A DNA stretch of 64,000 nt, taken from NCBI GenBank assembly GCA_027574665.1, contig CM050648.1, positions 141,298,175 to 141,362,174 of the forward strand. Direction: 5' to 3'. Under the pieces are notes generated by a model. The model was not told the DNA's origin. It ran no database searches and worked only from the letters and a program-made list of their open reading frames with translations. Shown here in pieces: positions 25,820-38,619 of the stretch; the stretch's first letter is position 1; each line of letters begins with the position of its first letter. A program made the position numbers and the translations under genes. Origin of the DNA: Rhynochetos jubatus (Eukaryota; Chordata; Aves; Eurypygiformes; Rhynochetidae).

Positions 25820-28800
25820 AGTGCAGCCTGCAGTTTTCTTTGTGAAAACTAGTCAGGAGAGTTTAGGGAAGGAAGAAACTTTAACAAGCCTTTCCCAATA
25901 TTTTCCCAGAGTGAAACCAGCTGGAAATTGAAAGAGACCAAGGTGGGGAAGGTATTTGCATGTGCAAAACATGATATAGGAACAGCTGAGATGATTGTAT
26001 CAAAGTAAAGACAGTACAAGGTAGTTAGAGGGAAGATTTGGCCATCATTTAGCCTCACAACCCAAGCAAATAGCAGTCTTTGATAGCTTTGAAAGTTATT
26101 TCTTGCTCACACCTCAGATGGGTGTGCATTTGCCAAGTGCGTCGCCTGCGGGCAATTTGATTTATGTTCAAATGTTTGTGGTACATGAGGTGCAGGTAAA
26201 TCTATTTATATATATGTATTTATTATCAAGGCATGCAAAGCAGAGATTTTTAGCCTACACTACACAAAACAGCTCAAAGCTGTGCCTGGCAGCAAAAAGC
26301 CTTGTGGAGGTCCTGACCCAAGTAATTGTATAAATTTCCCAACGCAAGCCCTTATCCGTGCAGCAAATGTCTGTACATAGGTGCTCACATCAATGCCTCT
26401 GCTCACGTTATCCCTGAGCCACAGGATTGAGCAGGAACTGGGTGAGGTCCAAGTCTGGGGGCATGCGCAAAGTGTAAGTATCTCACCTGAGGGAAGGGGA
26501 GACCATGTCCCAGCACAGAGCTAAGAGCTATCGCTGTGCTGTCTCTGCCGCTGGGACCTGACCCCACCGCCTGCAACACGCTGCCTTCACCCCATCGAGC
26601 TTAACCCTCTCTGATGCACAGAAGACTGCTCTCAGAGACAAAAGCTGTTAATTTAATGGACCCATGTCTCATGAGACAAACTCTCCATTGCAGGGACTGC
26701 CTCTTCATCCTTGTTTGCAGTTGAGTTGTTCTGGTTGTGATACAGTCAAACTGCATAAATAAAATATCTCCTGCATCTTTCATCATTAACAGCTTTCTCA
26801 TACTGCTTTTCATTTTAGACACTTCACCTTTTCAAATCACTCATTAAATATTAATAAATTAATCCCTCTCACACTCCTGTGACGCATTCAAGACATTTTC
26901 ATGATGATCGTCTTATGTTCTGGTTTTTATCTGAATATCAAATACATCAGTAGATGTATCATTCAATACAATTAGCTGGCAGTTATAAACGGTGCCAGAA
27001 ACCAAGCCTGGCAGGTTGATTTTACTGCATGTGTACTACTGCTTAAATACAGGAGGTTAAAAATGAAGAGCTAGTTGAGTGAATGATTTTTAAAAAGCTT
27101 GTGTTCTTGAATAGATTGTTTACTTGTTTCCCTTCAGTTTGCATGAGTCCTTTTTAGTGAAAGTTATTAAATCTCTCAGTAAAGTCAGTAAGGTGTGCTG
27201 GGCTGAATGCACCCCTACATCTGGGCAAGATCTTGCAGCCACGGCAGCACCTCTGTGGTGAGTGTCTGTGTGACGTGTCCCTGGAGTAAGGGATTCTGCC
27301 ACCACCCCCAGCACGGCAGGGAATTTGGGAGCAGAGCCTCTGAGCAGAGAGCTCATTCAGACCTCATCATCATGAATACAAGGCATTTGCAATGTTCAGT
27401 GTGGAAAACCATCCATTCAGACCCATTTCCAGATGAAACAGAGAAAATGCACTTCCAGGCCATCAGCTGTACTCCAGGGACATCCAGAGCCAAGGTCTGG
27501 GTGCTGCAGTGGTGAGGACACTGTTGGTCCAGGAGCCAAGCCCACCTTGCGAGCAGACAGTGCTCTCCCTGCAGTCGGGAGACCAGGACAGTAGCAGCAA
27601 CTGGCTTCAGATGAGCCTGATCTCATTAGCTTTAGTGTAAATCTCGAGGATTTACAAATAATGCAGTAATAACAAGGAAAAGTTGCCTCATTTTGAGAGT
27701 TCACATGAAGCACAGCCTTCCCTGACGGTCTCACTCTCAAACAATGATGAAATCCACTTGTGTGACCTGGTGAATCCCTGGCTTGTTGTGAGAAAATACT
27801 GAATATGTGGAGTGACAGGCCGGCAGTGGCTTCCCGGGGAAGCGTCACCACTGCTGCCCATCTGTCCCTGCAGATCTACACAGCAGCCTTAGGCTCATGA
27901 TTCAGCTCGAAGCAAAGTGAGGTCTGTTTCTTTTATGGTTTCTGAAAAAAAAACCCTACACCTGTTATTTTTTGCCATGTCGTTTAGCCTTTCCACGTGA
28001 AGGTGACATCCCTCTGATGGTGCTGGTTAGCAGGCTGCAGGCCTGGCATGATCTCAGCAGTGATAACACTCCCAGACAGCTCCACAGCAGGATGACTTGT
28101 CAGCATCACGCTGTCAGCTGCTGCCCTGCCGCTAGGTACCCCACCAATCCTTCAACAGGAAGTAAAGGGTGTCATCGCCACAGGCACCGTGGTCTCCTTG
28201 GAGGCACTTTGCAGGGCCAGAGAATCACTGTGCATTGCTCAGGCTGGGTTCCAACATTTTCCCAGTCACCCTCTGCCCTGATGGAAGTTTTAGACTCTCT
28301 GGGAAGACTTGAGGGGAGGGCGCAGCTGGGAACAGGAGCAGGCACATGCTGATGGGAATTGGTGTGATGAGTATTGCTTTTTCCATAGGCAGAGTTCGGG
28401 GAGCCAGGCTGCCTGTGAGGCCTACTGGGAGCACCTGGGTTGGGATGAGCTGCCTGGCTGCAAGCCCCTCGCTGGGATGAGCTGTCACATTTCCTTCACA
28501 CTCGAAAAACAGGCATGTCCAAGGTGTGATACAGCTGATCTCCCTCTGACATCTGCTCTGGAGCGAGACGAATCAGTCTCTGCTGGTCTCTTTTGGCTAA
28601 CTGGGGGGAGACAAGGGTGACTTGCTCCAAGTTTGGTGAGGTGAATCCCAAACTAGGTGGGCAGCACCTGCATCCTGCTGCTGGCCATCCCGCTGCGTCC
28701 AAGCCCTGCTGCCTCTCGCAGCCGTGCGCTGCCTTTGCAGAAGGGCGCTTCTGGAGATGGCCGCTGACATGGACAGGCTGCAGAAGATGGATACGAGTGG

Positions 28801-30772
28801 GGAGGCAGGGGATGGGTGGAACTGCTCTGGCAAAGCCGCACCCAGGCTCCATCTCAGACTCTTCTGAATGCTCAGCACTTTTAGAATTTTATTTTGGTAA
28901 GGCAAAATATAGGATAAACATGACAAGATTGCTCTCCCAGCAATGTGGTGCTCAGGAATCACCCACAGCCAAAAAAACTTGTTGAGGATGGCTTCATTTA
29001 CTGCCTGAGTTTCTATCTGGTCAGCATCATGCAAGGCCATGTCTGCATAATGCAGCAACTTTGTGCAGCCAGTCTTTGCAGGAGCCACTCCGTGTGCAGC
29101 TCCTCTCATCCCCATTTCCAGCCATGCACTCCATGACTCATGAGCACTTTGCATTAACAGAATGTAAGAAGTTTGTGCCTATTTTTAGCCCCTCATGGCT
29201 GCCAGAGTCTCCTGTGGGTCTCAGGGCATCATCTCCTCTATCATCCATTTGCCCTCCCCATCTTTTGTTTCTAGTGCCACTATGGCTCTTGCACCATGGC
29301 CAGCTGTAATTACCTTCCGGCTGATAATTGTTCTGCTGTAGCATTGCCCCTTTCATCCCCATTCAAAGCAACACTCCAGCACCAGGGAAGTTTTTGCTTT
29401 GGCCCTCCGGAGCTGGGAGGTTCAGAGCAAAGCCAAAATGGAAAGCAGTTAAATAGGAGGAGGTTTGCCAAGCTGTGATGTTACAAGCAGCTGCTCCGTT
29501 GACAGCTCTGTCACCAGGAAACTCCACTTGCCCCCAGCCTCCCCCATGCTCCATACTTCTAGAAACTGTTGAAGCAGATCATGTGTTTCAGCTTTTAAAA
29601 AGCTGGTGGGAGCTATACTGTAGGAGAACAAGAACCGGAAACCCAAACAATATTGTAAGTGAAAGAAGAGATCGTTGCTTGTTTTGTACTTTTTACCTCC
29701 TTCAGTGCTCTCACACTGACACTATTACAGCAAAATGCTGTTTCCTCACATAGGGACCAACTCTGTTTAGCAAATATTAATGTAATCCTGAGCCAAAGAA
29801 GCAACACAAAACATCACCCCCTTGATGGAAGCACTGGTGAACAGCGATGAGGGGGAGTGGAGGCTGGAGACTTAACAAAGTTTGCAACATGGCTAAAAAA
29901 AGTCATTATGACACAATTCAGCTGCCTGGAGCACATGTTTGACCCGCCCACCACTTAAAAGGAGGGCAGGGCTTGAAGGGAGCACAGTCTTTGTCGCAGA
30001 TGGTTAATAGAGCCCAGGGTAGCTAAGCCTCTGCGGAGAGACAAAGGGAGCGAGGGGCTCCAGGCGCCTGCATGGGCCAACAGCGCCTGACTCAGCATCG
30101 GGTGTGTATGGGTGGGATGTTCCCCACCTTGGCCACAGGCTGTGAAGAGAGGGGATCCAAAATGACTTGCTGAATTCAGGTCAACAAACTTCATGGGTGT
30201 TTTACTGCCCCAGATCATCTGCTTGCCAGGCTCTGTCCCTAAACTGCTGCACCCAGCCCTGGAGGAGCTTGGAGGGGGGAAGAAGAACTTTCCTTCATCT
30301 GCTGTTTGATCTGCAGTGCCCAAACACCACTGGCAGCCCTTCATTGCTCCTCTTTGCTCCTGCTGCTGGTGTTTGGTCCAGCTGTGGTGTTGGGCAAGAA
30401 GCTCGCTGAGCTGTCCTGGGGAGGCTGAGGGCTTGCGGGTTGCTGATGTTCACAGCCCGACTGAGCGCAGGAATCAGATCTGCTCTTGGGTGAGGTGGAG
30501 TTACGGGAACAGACCTCAACACAAACATCATTACAGGTTTTGGGAACCTTTAGGTCTTTCTGTATTGGAAATACTAGCACTTTTACAGCTCAGCTTTTTG
30601 TAGTTGTAGGCTGGGGGTTCTGGATCATTTAATTAGTGTGTCCTCTCACTCATAAGGACAATTTCAGTTGCACAATGGCTGTTGCCGTGGCAGTTTTTTG
30701 TTTCATGTATCCCCTTGGATTTGACTTCCTAGATCCCAGCAGTTTTCGAATTCCTCATATAGCTGTTCCCCC
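25820..30772. other. Unique non-coding sequence
   Basis: The longest frame is on the minus strand from an ATG at 29154 to 28597 (185 codons). Its product has no recognisable domain, overlaps an antisense frame of 130 codons, and lies in GC-rich sequence, so it is treated as chance. No mobile element was seen in this 5 kb stretch. Confidence 0.5.
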
Positions 30773-30802
30773 ATATACATATGTACATATATGTGTGTAT
30801 AT
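30773..30802. repeat. Alternating purine-pyrimidine tract (AT/GT rich)
   Basis: Thirty consecutive bases alternate strictly between purine and pyrimidine (mixed AT, AC and GT steps). It behaves as a decayed (TA/TG)n microsatellite. Confidence 0.8.
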
Positions 30803-30814
30803 CTACGTACACAA

Positions 30815-33800
30815 AGGGTAGCTATAAAAGGGAAGAAAGGCAAGGAGTCCACAAGGAGACGTGCACAGTTCTGCACAAGGACTGCAATAGCCCCAGTCAT
30901 GGGTACAGGACGGGACGTGTCCACCTGGCAGCAGTCCTGCCAAAAAGGACAGAGGGTGCTGTGTCAGACTTGAGCCAACCGTATGCTCTCATCTCAGATA
31001 AGGCAAACCACATACCAGCTTACATGAATTTTTCTCTGTTTTCCCTTGCCCAGCTATAATCCTGTCCATGTGGATGAGGAGATCTCTGGGACACAGGTCA
31101 TCTTTAGATCTGTATCTACCGTGAGCCATAGCACAGTGGGCAACTATGTGCAGCTGAAAACCAGATAAACCCACAAAGGAGCATGTCTGCAGTTACTTTC
31201 CATGAGTAACTCAGCAGAAAACAGAAGTGAGACTTTACCTCCGGCAAGATCTGCTATAACCACGCATCAGCTGCGTTTTCAGGTGCGATTTCCCTGCAGT
31301 AGGGTATCTACAGCCATTTCTCCACCAGTGAAAGTCTTTTCCAGCCAATCACTCTTCAATTTATCCACCGAATAATGGATCCGTGTCGACCCTTTAGCAG
31401 AGCGTGAGCCTTAAGTACGTTTGAAATTAGAGGCTAACTAACTAATGTGGGCAGGTGTGTACATGTGTGCATCTTTGTCTGGATGTGTGTGTGGTGGAAG
31501 GGAAAGGTATGACCAGAATCAAACAAAAATAGAATCCTAATCTCTTTTCTTTGTAGAGCAAATTGGAGCAGATAGTTTCCAAATGAAATCTGAGATGATG
31601 CCAGCTGCCTGCAAACTGTACCTACTTTAAAAATAAAATCTCTCTGCCTGCAAGTCATCCTCATCTATGTCATCTCACGTACAGTCTTCTTTCACCCAGA
31701 ACTGGAAATAGAAACAAGCAAGCATCCCTTCACTATCCCCTAAGATGTGGGTATTAAAAGTCACCCCTGTGAACTGAACACGGCTAATGCTAACTGCTGA
31801 CTGGGGTAGGGCTGTGGCCCCCACTGCTGCCTTCAAGGAAAATCCCCTCCCTCTTCCCAGGAAGCCTGTTCTTCTGCAAAAAGAAATTAAACAAGTATCA
31901 TCGAACAAGAACCAACTTTTATGCATCTTAAAAAAGCCCATATGTCCCATTGAAAGCTTCCAAACAGCAGAACAACCTCAGTAGGTAATGAACAGTAGAA
32001 ATGTTAAAGGGACTTTACAAGAACAGTAGAAGAAATGAGCAACCCATAAAGCAGAATCATTCTCAATAAATACTGTGCACTTTGGTGTAATGGGATTCAT
32101 CTGACCAAGACATTTCTATGGGTAAGGACTCATGGCCTCACTGCAATCAAGACACGTTGCCACTGGCTCTAATGGAGCTCTGGTATTGTGATGTTTATAC
32201 TGCAACCTCAGCCAAGATGCCTGTGAGCTGTCACAACCCTTTAGAGCCATTTGTCCCAACAACCCCACAGTATCATCTCCTAATACTCTGCTATGCAGAG
32301 AGACCCCTTTTATTTTTATTAGAGCTAATTCACCAGATGGCTTCTCCCCCCTCCTCCCTGCTTTGATGTAGAAAACATGAGCAAGTGATTTTGCTGACTA
32401 CAGATCAAGGCACAGATCAGAGCTATTTGCCATGCACGAAACATGAAAAGCGGAGCAGGGACCATCGGGCAAATCTAACATGTTTGTAAACAGCAACAAA
32501 ACTTCACAGGCATGTGGGAGGCAAAGCAGCCCGCTCCCCTAACACGCGGGTGGGCTGCAGGTACCTCTGCTACCAACCCTGCCAGGAGTTGAGTGCGGAA
32601 GGGGGTGATTTTCCACGTGTTGGTGAGAGATCAGACCTGCTGGTGACACTGAAAGCAAATTAATGAGAGAGCAGAGAGGCACCTACCATAAGGGAGGAGC
32701 AGAAACAATGCGAACGGGGGATTCTGTCCTAGAAAAATGCTGATGGGCACGGATGGATGGACGGATGTGCTCCGCAGTGACCCGGGCCTCAGGTTATGGT
32801 GCCAGCTTCACGGCTTTCTTTTTACATAACAAGGGTGTTAACTGCAAATTTCAACAGAAACAACAACAAAAAGCAACTGATGGAGCCAGGAAGTTTCACA
32901 GCCAGAAAGAATGTCATTAAGAAATCAAAATTCAAACTCCCTGCTGCCTGTGAACACAGCCTCACTGCTCGTGAACATCTATTCTCACAGAAACCGTGTC
33001 CTTCACTGCAGAACCATGTTAAAGTCGGAAAAGCAAAACCAGCAGTCCTCCAACCTCATGCAGGTTGTAAACACACACACAAAAACCCCCAAACCAAGCA
33101 AATTAAATGCAAACATAAAACCTAACTTTCCTCAGGCTTGTGATGCAGTGTAGAGGTGAGAAGCAGGCCTGGGAATGGGGGGTGCTCTGCTATTTATGGT
33201 GTAGCCCTGTTTGTGAGAAACTTCCCAACCCTCTATAAAGGGCTGCACTGGCTGGAGGTGAGAAACAGATGCCTACAAAAAGTGTACCAGCAGCCATCAG
33301 GGAGCCACTCCAGAGTTATTTTCCCTGCCTGCAGCGGGGTGGTTCAAGGACTTCTGGAGTGAGGCACGGGACCCGCGTGTTAACTCTGTCTAGTGTCTGC
33401 AATGGCGAATGGTGCACAATGTCAGTGGCATCACAGCACCTCTGCCCAAGGGGTACCTCACCTCGTGCCACACACCTGGCATGATAAATGCCATCACTAA
33501 TGGATGGGCACATGGTTTTATGGCATGTTACAATGATTGGCATGATCTAAAAAATATAAGTATTTTTAATATAAGAGCTTAATTTTATGCAATGCTGAAA
33601 GCAGCTGGGCTGGCCTGTACAACAAGCTGTTGCACGGCCAGAATGCAACAGCATCCTGCCTATTTATGCATGTCTGCCTCCTGCATGGCCTCTCTGTTGT
33701 CTAATAAGCTGCAAGCCATGAGTGAAAGTTTTCCAGCTGTTAGGACATGTTCATCTCTGCAGATTCCCCTGTGTCTAATTAAGCTCATGGCTCAGCCTCC

Positions 33801-35930
33801 CCTTTGGTGATGGTGCTAACAGGTTCTCCTCTCCTGCAGTGGCTGCTTATTTTCATGAGAAATGGAGTGTAAAATCACTGGGACCTCTGCTGCTCTGGGA
33901 GATCTGATTAAAATGAGTCAATGGGTTTCAGGATTTATTGGGAAGAGGGAACTGGCTAGCAGACATGTAAGAAAGCCATTGACTTTGCTCACAGTCATGT
34001 TGCTCTTGTTGGAAACCAGGCTGAGGGGACCCTGGTGCAGCCCAGGCTCAGGAGAGGAGCCAGAGCCCGTGAGCACAGGCACAGCACAACCTTCTCAAAA
34101 AAAAGCAATTGCATTCACTCTGTTAAGATATATGCAACTACCTGAATAAACAGAAAGAAGGCTTTAAATCAGATGAGATCATCCCAAACATATATGCCTT
34201 GTTTACTGCCTTACTCTGGGACTGTCTGAAACACAGTACACTCTTATTTCAGTGAATCCCCCTCAGTTTGGATTTCCTATCTAATATTTTCTACTGCACC
34301 TTGTAAACTGAGGCAGGTGGATAACATCTTCCAGCTTCACCATGAGGTGGAGTCCTTCCTGACAAGGGGGATGTGGAAGACATAAGGGCAAAGAGACCTG
34401 CCATGTGGTGTGTGGAGATCAGATGCTGCTCAGAGCACTTGGCTTTTGCATGGCAAGAAGAGTAAGGAGATAGTTGTGATGAGAACCTGCTTAAGGTCTG
34501 TGGGAAGACACAAGCCTTGCTCTCCATAGGCACTTCTGCATTGCTCTATAAAGCAGCAGGAGTAGGGGGATCAGAGCTCCCTCTTTGAGGGCAGTAGGGC
34601 CTCCCCACCCCTGCCCACATCTGGGGAGATCACGGAGGAGCCCTCTGAAGTCCATAAGCACTTCTCTGGGGAAAGAGACACCTCTACACTGACCAGGGAA
34701 CCTCATTTAATCCATAAAAATTAATTTTCACCCCCAATAGAAGAGACCATGTAAAACCCTTCTACACCTCTCTGGGACTTGCTCCATCAAAACACCCTGA
34801 GTTCTTTCTCCCAGTAACACCAACATCTTTGTGAGAGAGTTGTTGGTTTTTCTGTCACAGACAGATTTTTTCCTGGCAACACCTCTCCAGAGCAGCACGT
34901 TTGCACAAAACAAGTTTAACTGCTTGGTTTCCATTAGTAACACGAGCAATAAAAATAGGGGACAGGTGTTCCTGAGGAGGTGTGAAAGATTAACAGCATT
35001 TTCTTGGATTGTGGATGATGCTGTCACTGCAAGGTATCTAGGTTTTTTTCCTCCACAAAGAATATAGGAAAATTTTCAGTAACATTCATTGGCGCTTAGT
35101 GAGCTTCAGGCAGGTTTGTGCCTGCTGTGCCTGCAGTCCCCGTAGGCAAAGAGGAATTGCAGCAAATAACCCCTTCCTTTGCCTGTGTGGATCCAGGTTC
35201 TCCTTTCAGTGACAACCTTGCAAACTCTTAGGAACAATTAGCCCAGGATCTGGGTGGAGGGAACTTCATGGGGAGGTGGAGGGCCCCAACAGAGCATCCA
35301 AGCATTGGTGGAACAAATAAACAGAAAAAGACCCAAACTGCTGTGTGAGGTCAGTTCAGCCCTTCAGCTGGAATCGCCAAAAGGGTTTTAGTCTTTCCTA
35401 AGAAAAGTTGATATTCTGTGTGACAAAACATGCCAGTAAGAGCAAACAAGTCCAGGATCCATTCCCCCACCTCCCACCTGCACTGGAAGTCTGGAAGGCT
35501 CTTCCATACACCTTTCTCTGAGCATCTTCTCAGAGTATCTTGCACTAAGGGTTTGCCACAGTGGCTAACAGGTGGAAAGGGCAAGGAGACAGGGTGGCTT
35601 CAGTCCTTGTGAGGTTACCTTTCTTTTTCTCTTGGCAGTCACCCCTGTGCCAGGAGGACTGTGCCTGTGCACACAACAGGCATCAGCATATGCCATTAAA
35701 CACAGCCCTCGCATCAAATATACAGACTATCTGTATGAAGCTACTGGGCCCCATAGTTGCATACAAATATTACATATCCTGCTGAACCAGCTGAAAACCT
35801 TACTGCGTGCGAAAGCCGGCCAGGCATTTTCCTCCCCTCCCTTGTTTTGTTTACCTCCTGCTTATGTTAAATGGTGTGTTAGGGCTATAGTGTAATATAC
35901 AGCATTTGAACTTTTCTTTTGTAGTGAACA
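30815..35930. other. Unique non-coding sequence
   Basis: No gene or dispersed repeat recognised. A short GGAT-type tandem (32751-32767) and a short AC run near 33070 are the only simple repeats. A good splice-acceptor-like site ends at 35638 and is followed by an open frame to 35895. It is noted as a finding and not called as an exon. Confidence 0.5.
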
Positions 35931-35939
35931 ATGTCAACA

Positions 35940-36450
35940 GACTGCTTTTCCTGATGAAAAGATCCTGAGCCCATAAATATCGCCCCGGCGTGCTGTACGT
36001 TGCTCCCATTGTATAAATCTCCCCACAGCGCTCACCTCTGCTCCTGTATCATAGCGAGATAAATGCGGTGCTTAAGGCCTGATTTATTTCAGTCAAAGGA
36101 CAAATAGTTTGATATCAAAAGGAGCTTCGTAACAATTAACATGACAGGCAAGGAGGATTAGCTGTTGTGATTTTCGGTGTGGTATAAGCAGGCAGGTGCT
36201 GTTATTTGGGCTGCATCCCTCCCCCGCACCCCTTTCCATTAAAGAGATGATAGTTATTGTACCGCTGTGAAAAGAGCAGCTGCTGTGCCTGAATTTCCCT
36301 ATCAGCCACTGTTTCTAGCGTCGGTATGAATTGGGGACACATTGTTGGGCTTTAATTAGCCCTGAGTCCCACCATCATAGGACTGCCCTGCTCTGACATG
36401 CACCCCAGGACGCTTGTGTTGAATGTGCATTAATCTCCTCACGCCTGACG
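35940..36450. promoter_or_regulatory. Strong candidate developmental enhancer or conserved non-coding element
   Basis: About 13 CpG dinucleotides remain between 35980 and 36325 although the GC content is below 50 percent, which is unusual in a vertebrate spacer. The block has a 12-bp palindrome TTTGATATCAAA at 36108-36119, which contains two opposed TCF/LEF-like half sites. It also has CAGTCAAAGGACA at about 36090-36102, a SOX-like ATTGTT at 36341-36346 and a homeodomain core TAATTA at 36353-36358. No frame is open for long. Together these features resemble deeply conserved enhancers near developmental regulators. Function and conservation are inference. Confidence 0.38.
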
Positions 36451-36468
36451 GCTGGGAGACAACCTCTC

Positions 36469-36485
36469 AAAAAAAAAAAAAAAAA
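36469..36485 (+). repeat. Poly(A) homopolymer, 17 bases
   Basis: A run of 17 A directly to the right of the enhancer-like block. It is a simple repeat, and no retrocopy was recognised upstream. Confidence 0.85.
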
Positions 36486-38244
36486 GATAAAGGTACCTTT
36501 ATAGTATTTGGAAAATGCTTGGCTTTATGCTAAGCAGCCAAATTAAATATAACCTTTGCTCTTGGCTCTACTGGCCTAGCTCTTCTCTGAGTCCCATTAC
36601 AATTTTTTAGATCTTCGCTGTTGTTGCTGACTCTAAGGTTTAAACAGTTGTAAACCTACTTTCAAACCAGTTCCAAACTTGAGCCTAAACTTTGAGGGGA
36701 ACAACATTTGACAGGTATTATTTGGCACACAGGACTGACTTCTCCTTCCAGGGATTTGTGTGAAGTTGGCTTGTGAGGCAGAGTGGGCATGAAAGGCAAG
36801 GCAGGTTGCCAGCAAAACTAAGCATGACTGATCCCACATAATTACTGTGGTCTCACTGCTATCACCAAAGGTTACTTTAAAACAAAGAAAATCCCAGAAA
36901 CTGTGAACTAGCCAGAGGATCAAAACAGTAGGCATATTTTTTGGCAAGATGGGAGAATTTCTCAGCACCTTCCCTGGTCACACGCTTCTTTCCCTGTTTG
37001 CACTGGCTGACGAGAAGAGCAGACCCCGCTTCCCCACCTGGAATCTAGTCAGCTGCCTTTTGCTGTGATCCTGGTACCTCTCCAAAACCGTGCAAATTTG
37101 GGTCAAGTCAGGATTGGGAAAGGGCGTTTCTGTAATACAGCTTGTGTGAAACTTTTTTGGTGGCCTGCATCTTACTGTGGCCAAAAATCAAATCCTCCAT
37201 TAGGCTGTAAGGGCTGAAACCAGTTGCTCCAGTAAAGCCATACTGGAATAAGTTAGCAAAGCAATTATGCTGGCTGCCTATGTCCAGGTGAAGATTTGAC
37301 GATGTTTTCTTTCTGTAGCCTAACTGTGTAAACACTTTTCAACCTCTTCAACACATTGTGCCTACTCAAAACACCCCACCAATGCTATTTTTTCAGCCTT
37401 TACCTCAAACTGCCCCTGAAAGCATAAAACACTCAGGGAAAAACAAAATCATTGGTGAGCCCTGGAAAGTTAATCTCTCCGCAACTTGTCTGCCAGCTGG
37501 TAGGAAGATCTTTGTAGCACAGTGATGTTTTCACCTGCTGTTTGTGTAGCCTGTAGCAAAGATATGAACGGGAATATTTTTTGCGGGGAAGTTTTGCCAG
37601 CCCAGACTCTCCCGTAGGGAGTGTTCTCTGGCCAAGAGAGGGTGTGCACATGCATGCGAGGAGACCACAAGAAAAAGCTCTGCTAGAAGCGTTGCAGGAT
37701 TTCTCAGTTTGAGAAGTACAGAGACCTTCTAAGTGGCCTTGAACTTCAGAAATCCTGACATTTGCTGCTGTTTCTTTTGACTGCTTTTGTCTTCATTCCA
37801 CACAGATGCTAATGGGGAAATTCAAATTTATTATCCTCAGAGCTAGGTGCTCTGAGTGTGATGCTAGTATGGGTTCAATGAGTGATGTTAGTATGGGTTC
37901 AATCACACTTGGGTTATGGGATACAAGTTTGGCCCAGAGCTAGTAAGATGTCTGTTACTGATACTCTGTTATAGTCTTCATGTTGAAGATGCACAGGTGT
38001 CATTTTACTACTTCTTTCGAGATCAGTTCTAAACCTGTTTTCCTTTCTACCCAGACCATACCTGCAAAAATAATAACAGCAGAGCTAGTGTCTTCCCAGT
38101 GGTTGGTGAACTCTATAACACAGCCTCTACAGCCCCATAACAGCAGCTGGCACTAGATCACAGCACTTGATTTAAACTCCACTCCTTGTTCAATAGACCA
38201 AAAATAAAAATAATGCTGAGAAATTAATCAAACCTGGGTTTGGC
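36486..38244. other. Unique non-coding sequence
   Basis: No gene recognised. Minus-strand frames of up to 111 codons lack domains. A short tandem duplication at 37854-37903 is listed separately. Confidence 0.5.
37854..37903. repeat. Two-copy tandem duplication, 24-26 bp unit
   Basis: Two adjacent copies share the core TAGTATGGGTTCAAT and start with GAGTG. They differ by one substitution (GCTAG versus GTTAG) and a 2-base indel. The near identity suggests a fairly recent local duplication. Confidence 0.85.
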
Positions 38245-38264
38245 TTTTTTTTTTTTTTTTTTTT
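38245..38264 (-). repeat. Poly(T) homopolymer, 20 bases, followed by six C
   Basis: An uninterrupted run of 20 T and then six C. No adjacent retroposon body was recognised. Confidence 0.85.
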
Positions 38265-38619
38265 CCCCCCGAACATAAAGAGCAAATGTGTTTTTCAGTC
38301 TAGATGACTCGTTTTCCAAAGAAACGAAAACAATAAGAAACTAATACCAGGTCCCCCAGGAACAGATGAGAACAGTGACTCTCTTTGTACCATTTGTCAT
38401 GTGCACTGAAACATCCACTGAGGGGTCTTGTTGAGCAGGAGATAATTTTCCCACCCTGCAAATATTTTTTTTTCTTTAGATTAAAAAAAATCTAGACCTA
38501 AAAAGGGTAAGAACATCAAAAGCAAAACACATTTGAGAAATAAAAATCTGAAAAAGTTAGTACGAGTCTCAGAAATATTTCCCTTTGATTAAAAGCATCC
38601 CTAGTTTGGAAATAACTTT

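Noticed and set aside
28597-29154. 185-codon minus-strand open frame beginning with ATG
   Set aside because: No recognisable domain, overlapping antisense frame of 130 codons, and GC-rich local sequence where stops are rare. No splice or promoter evidence.
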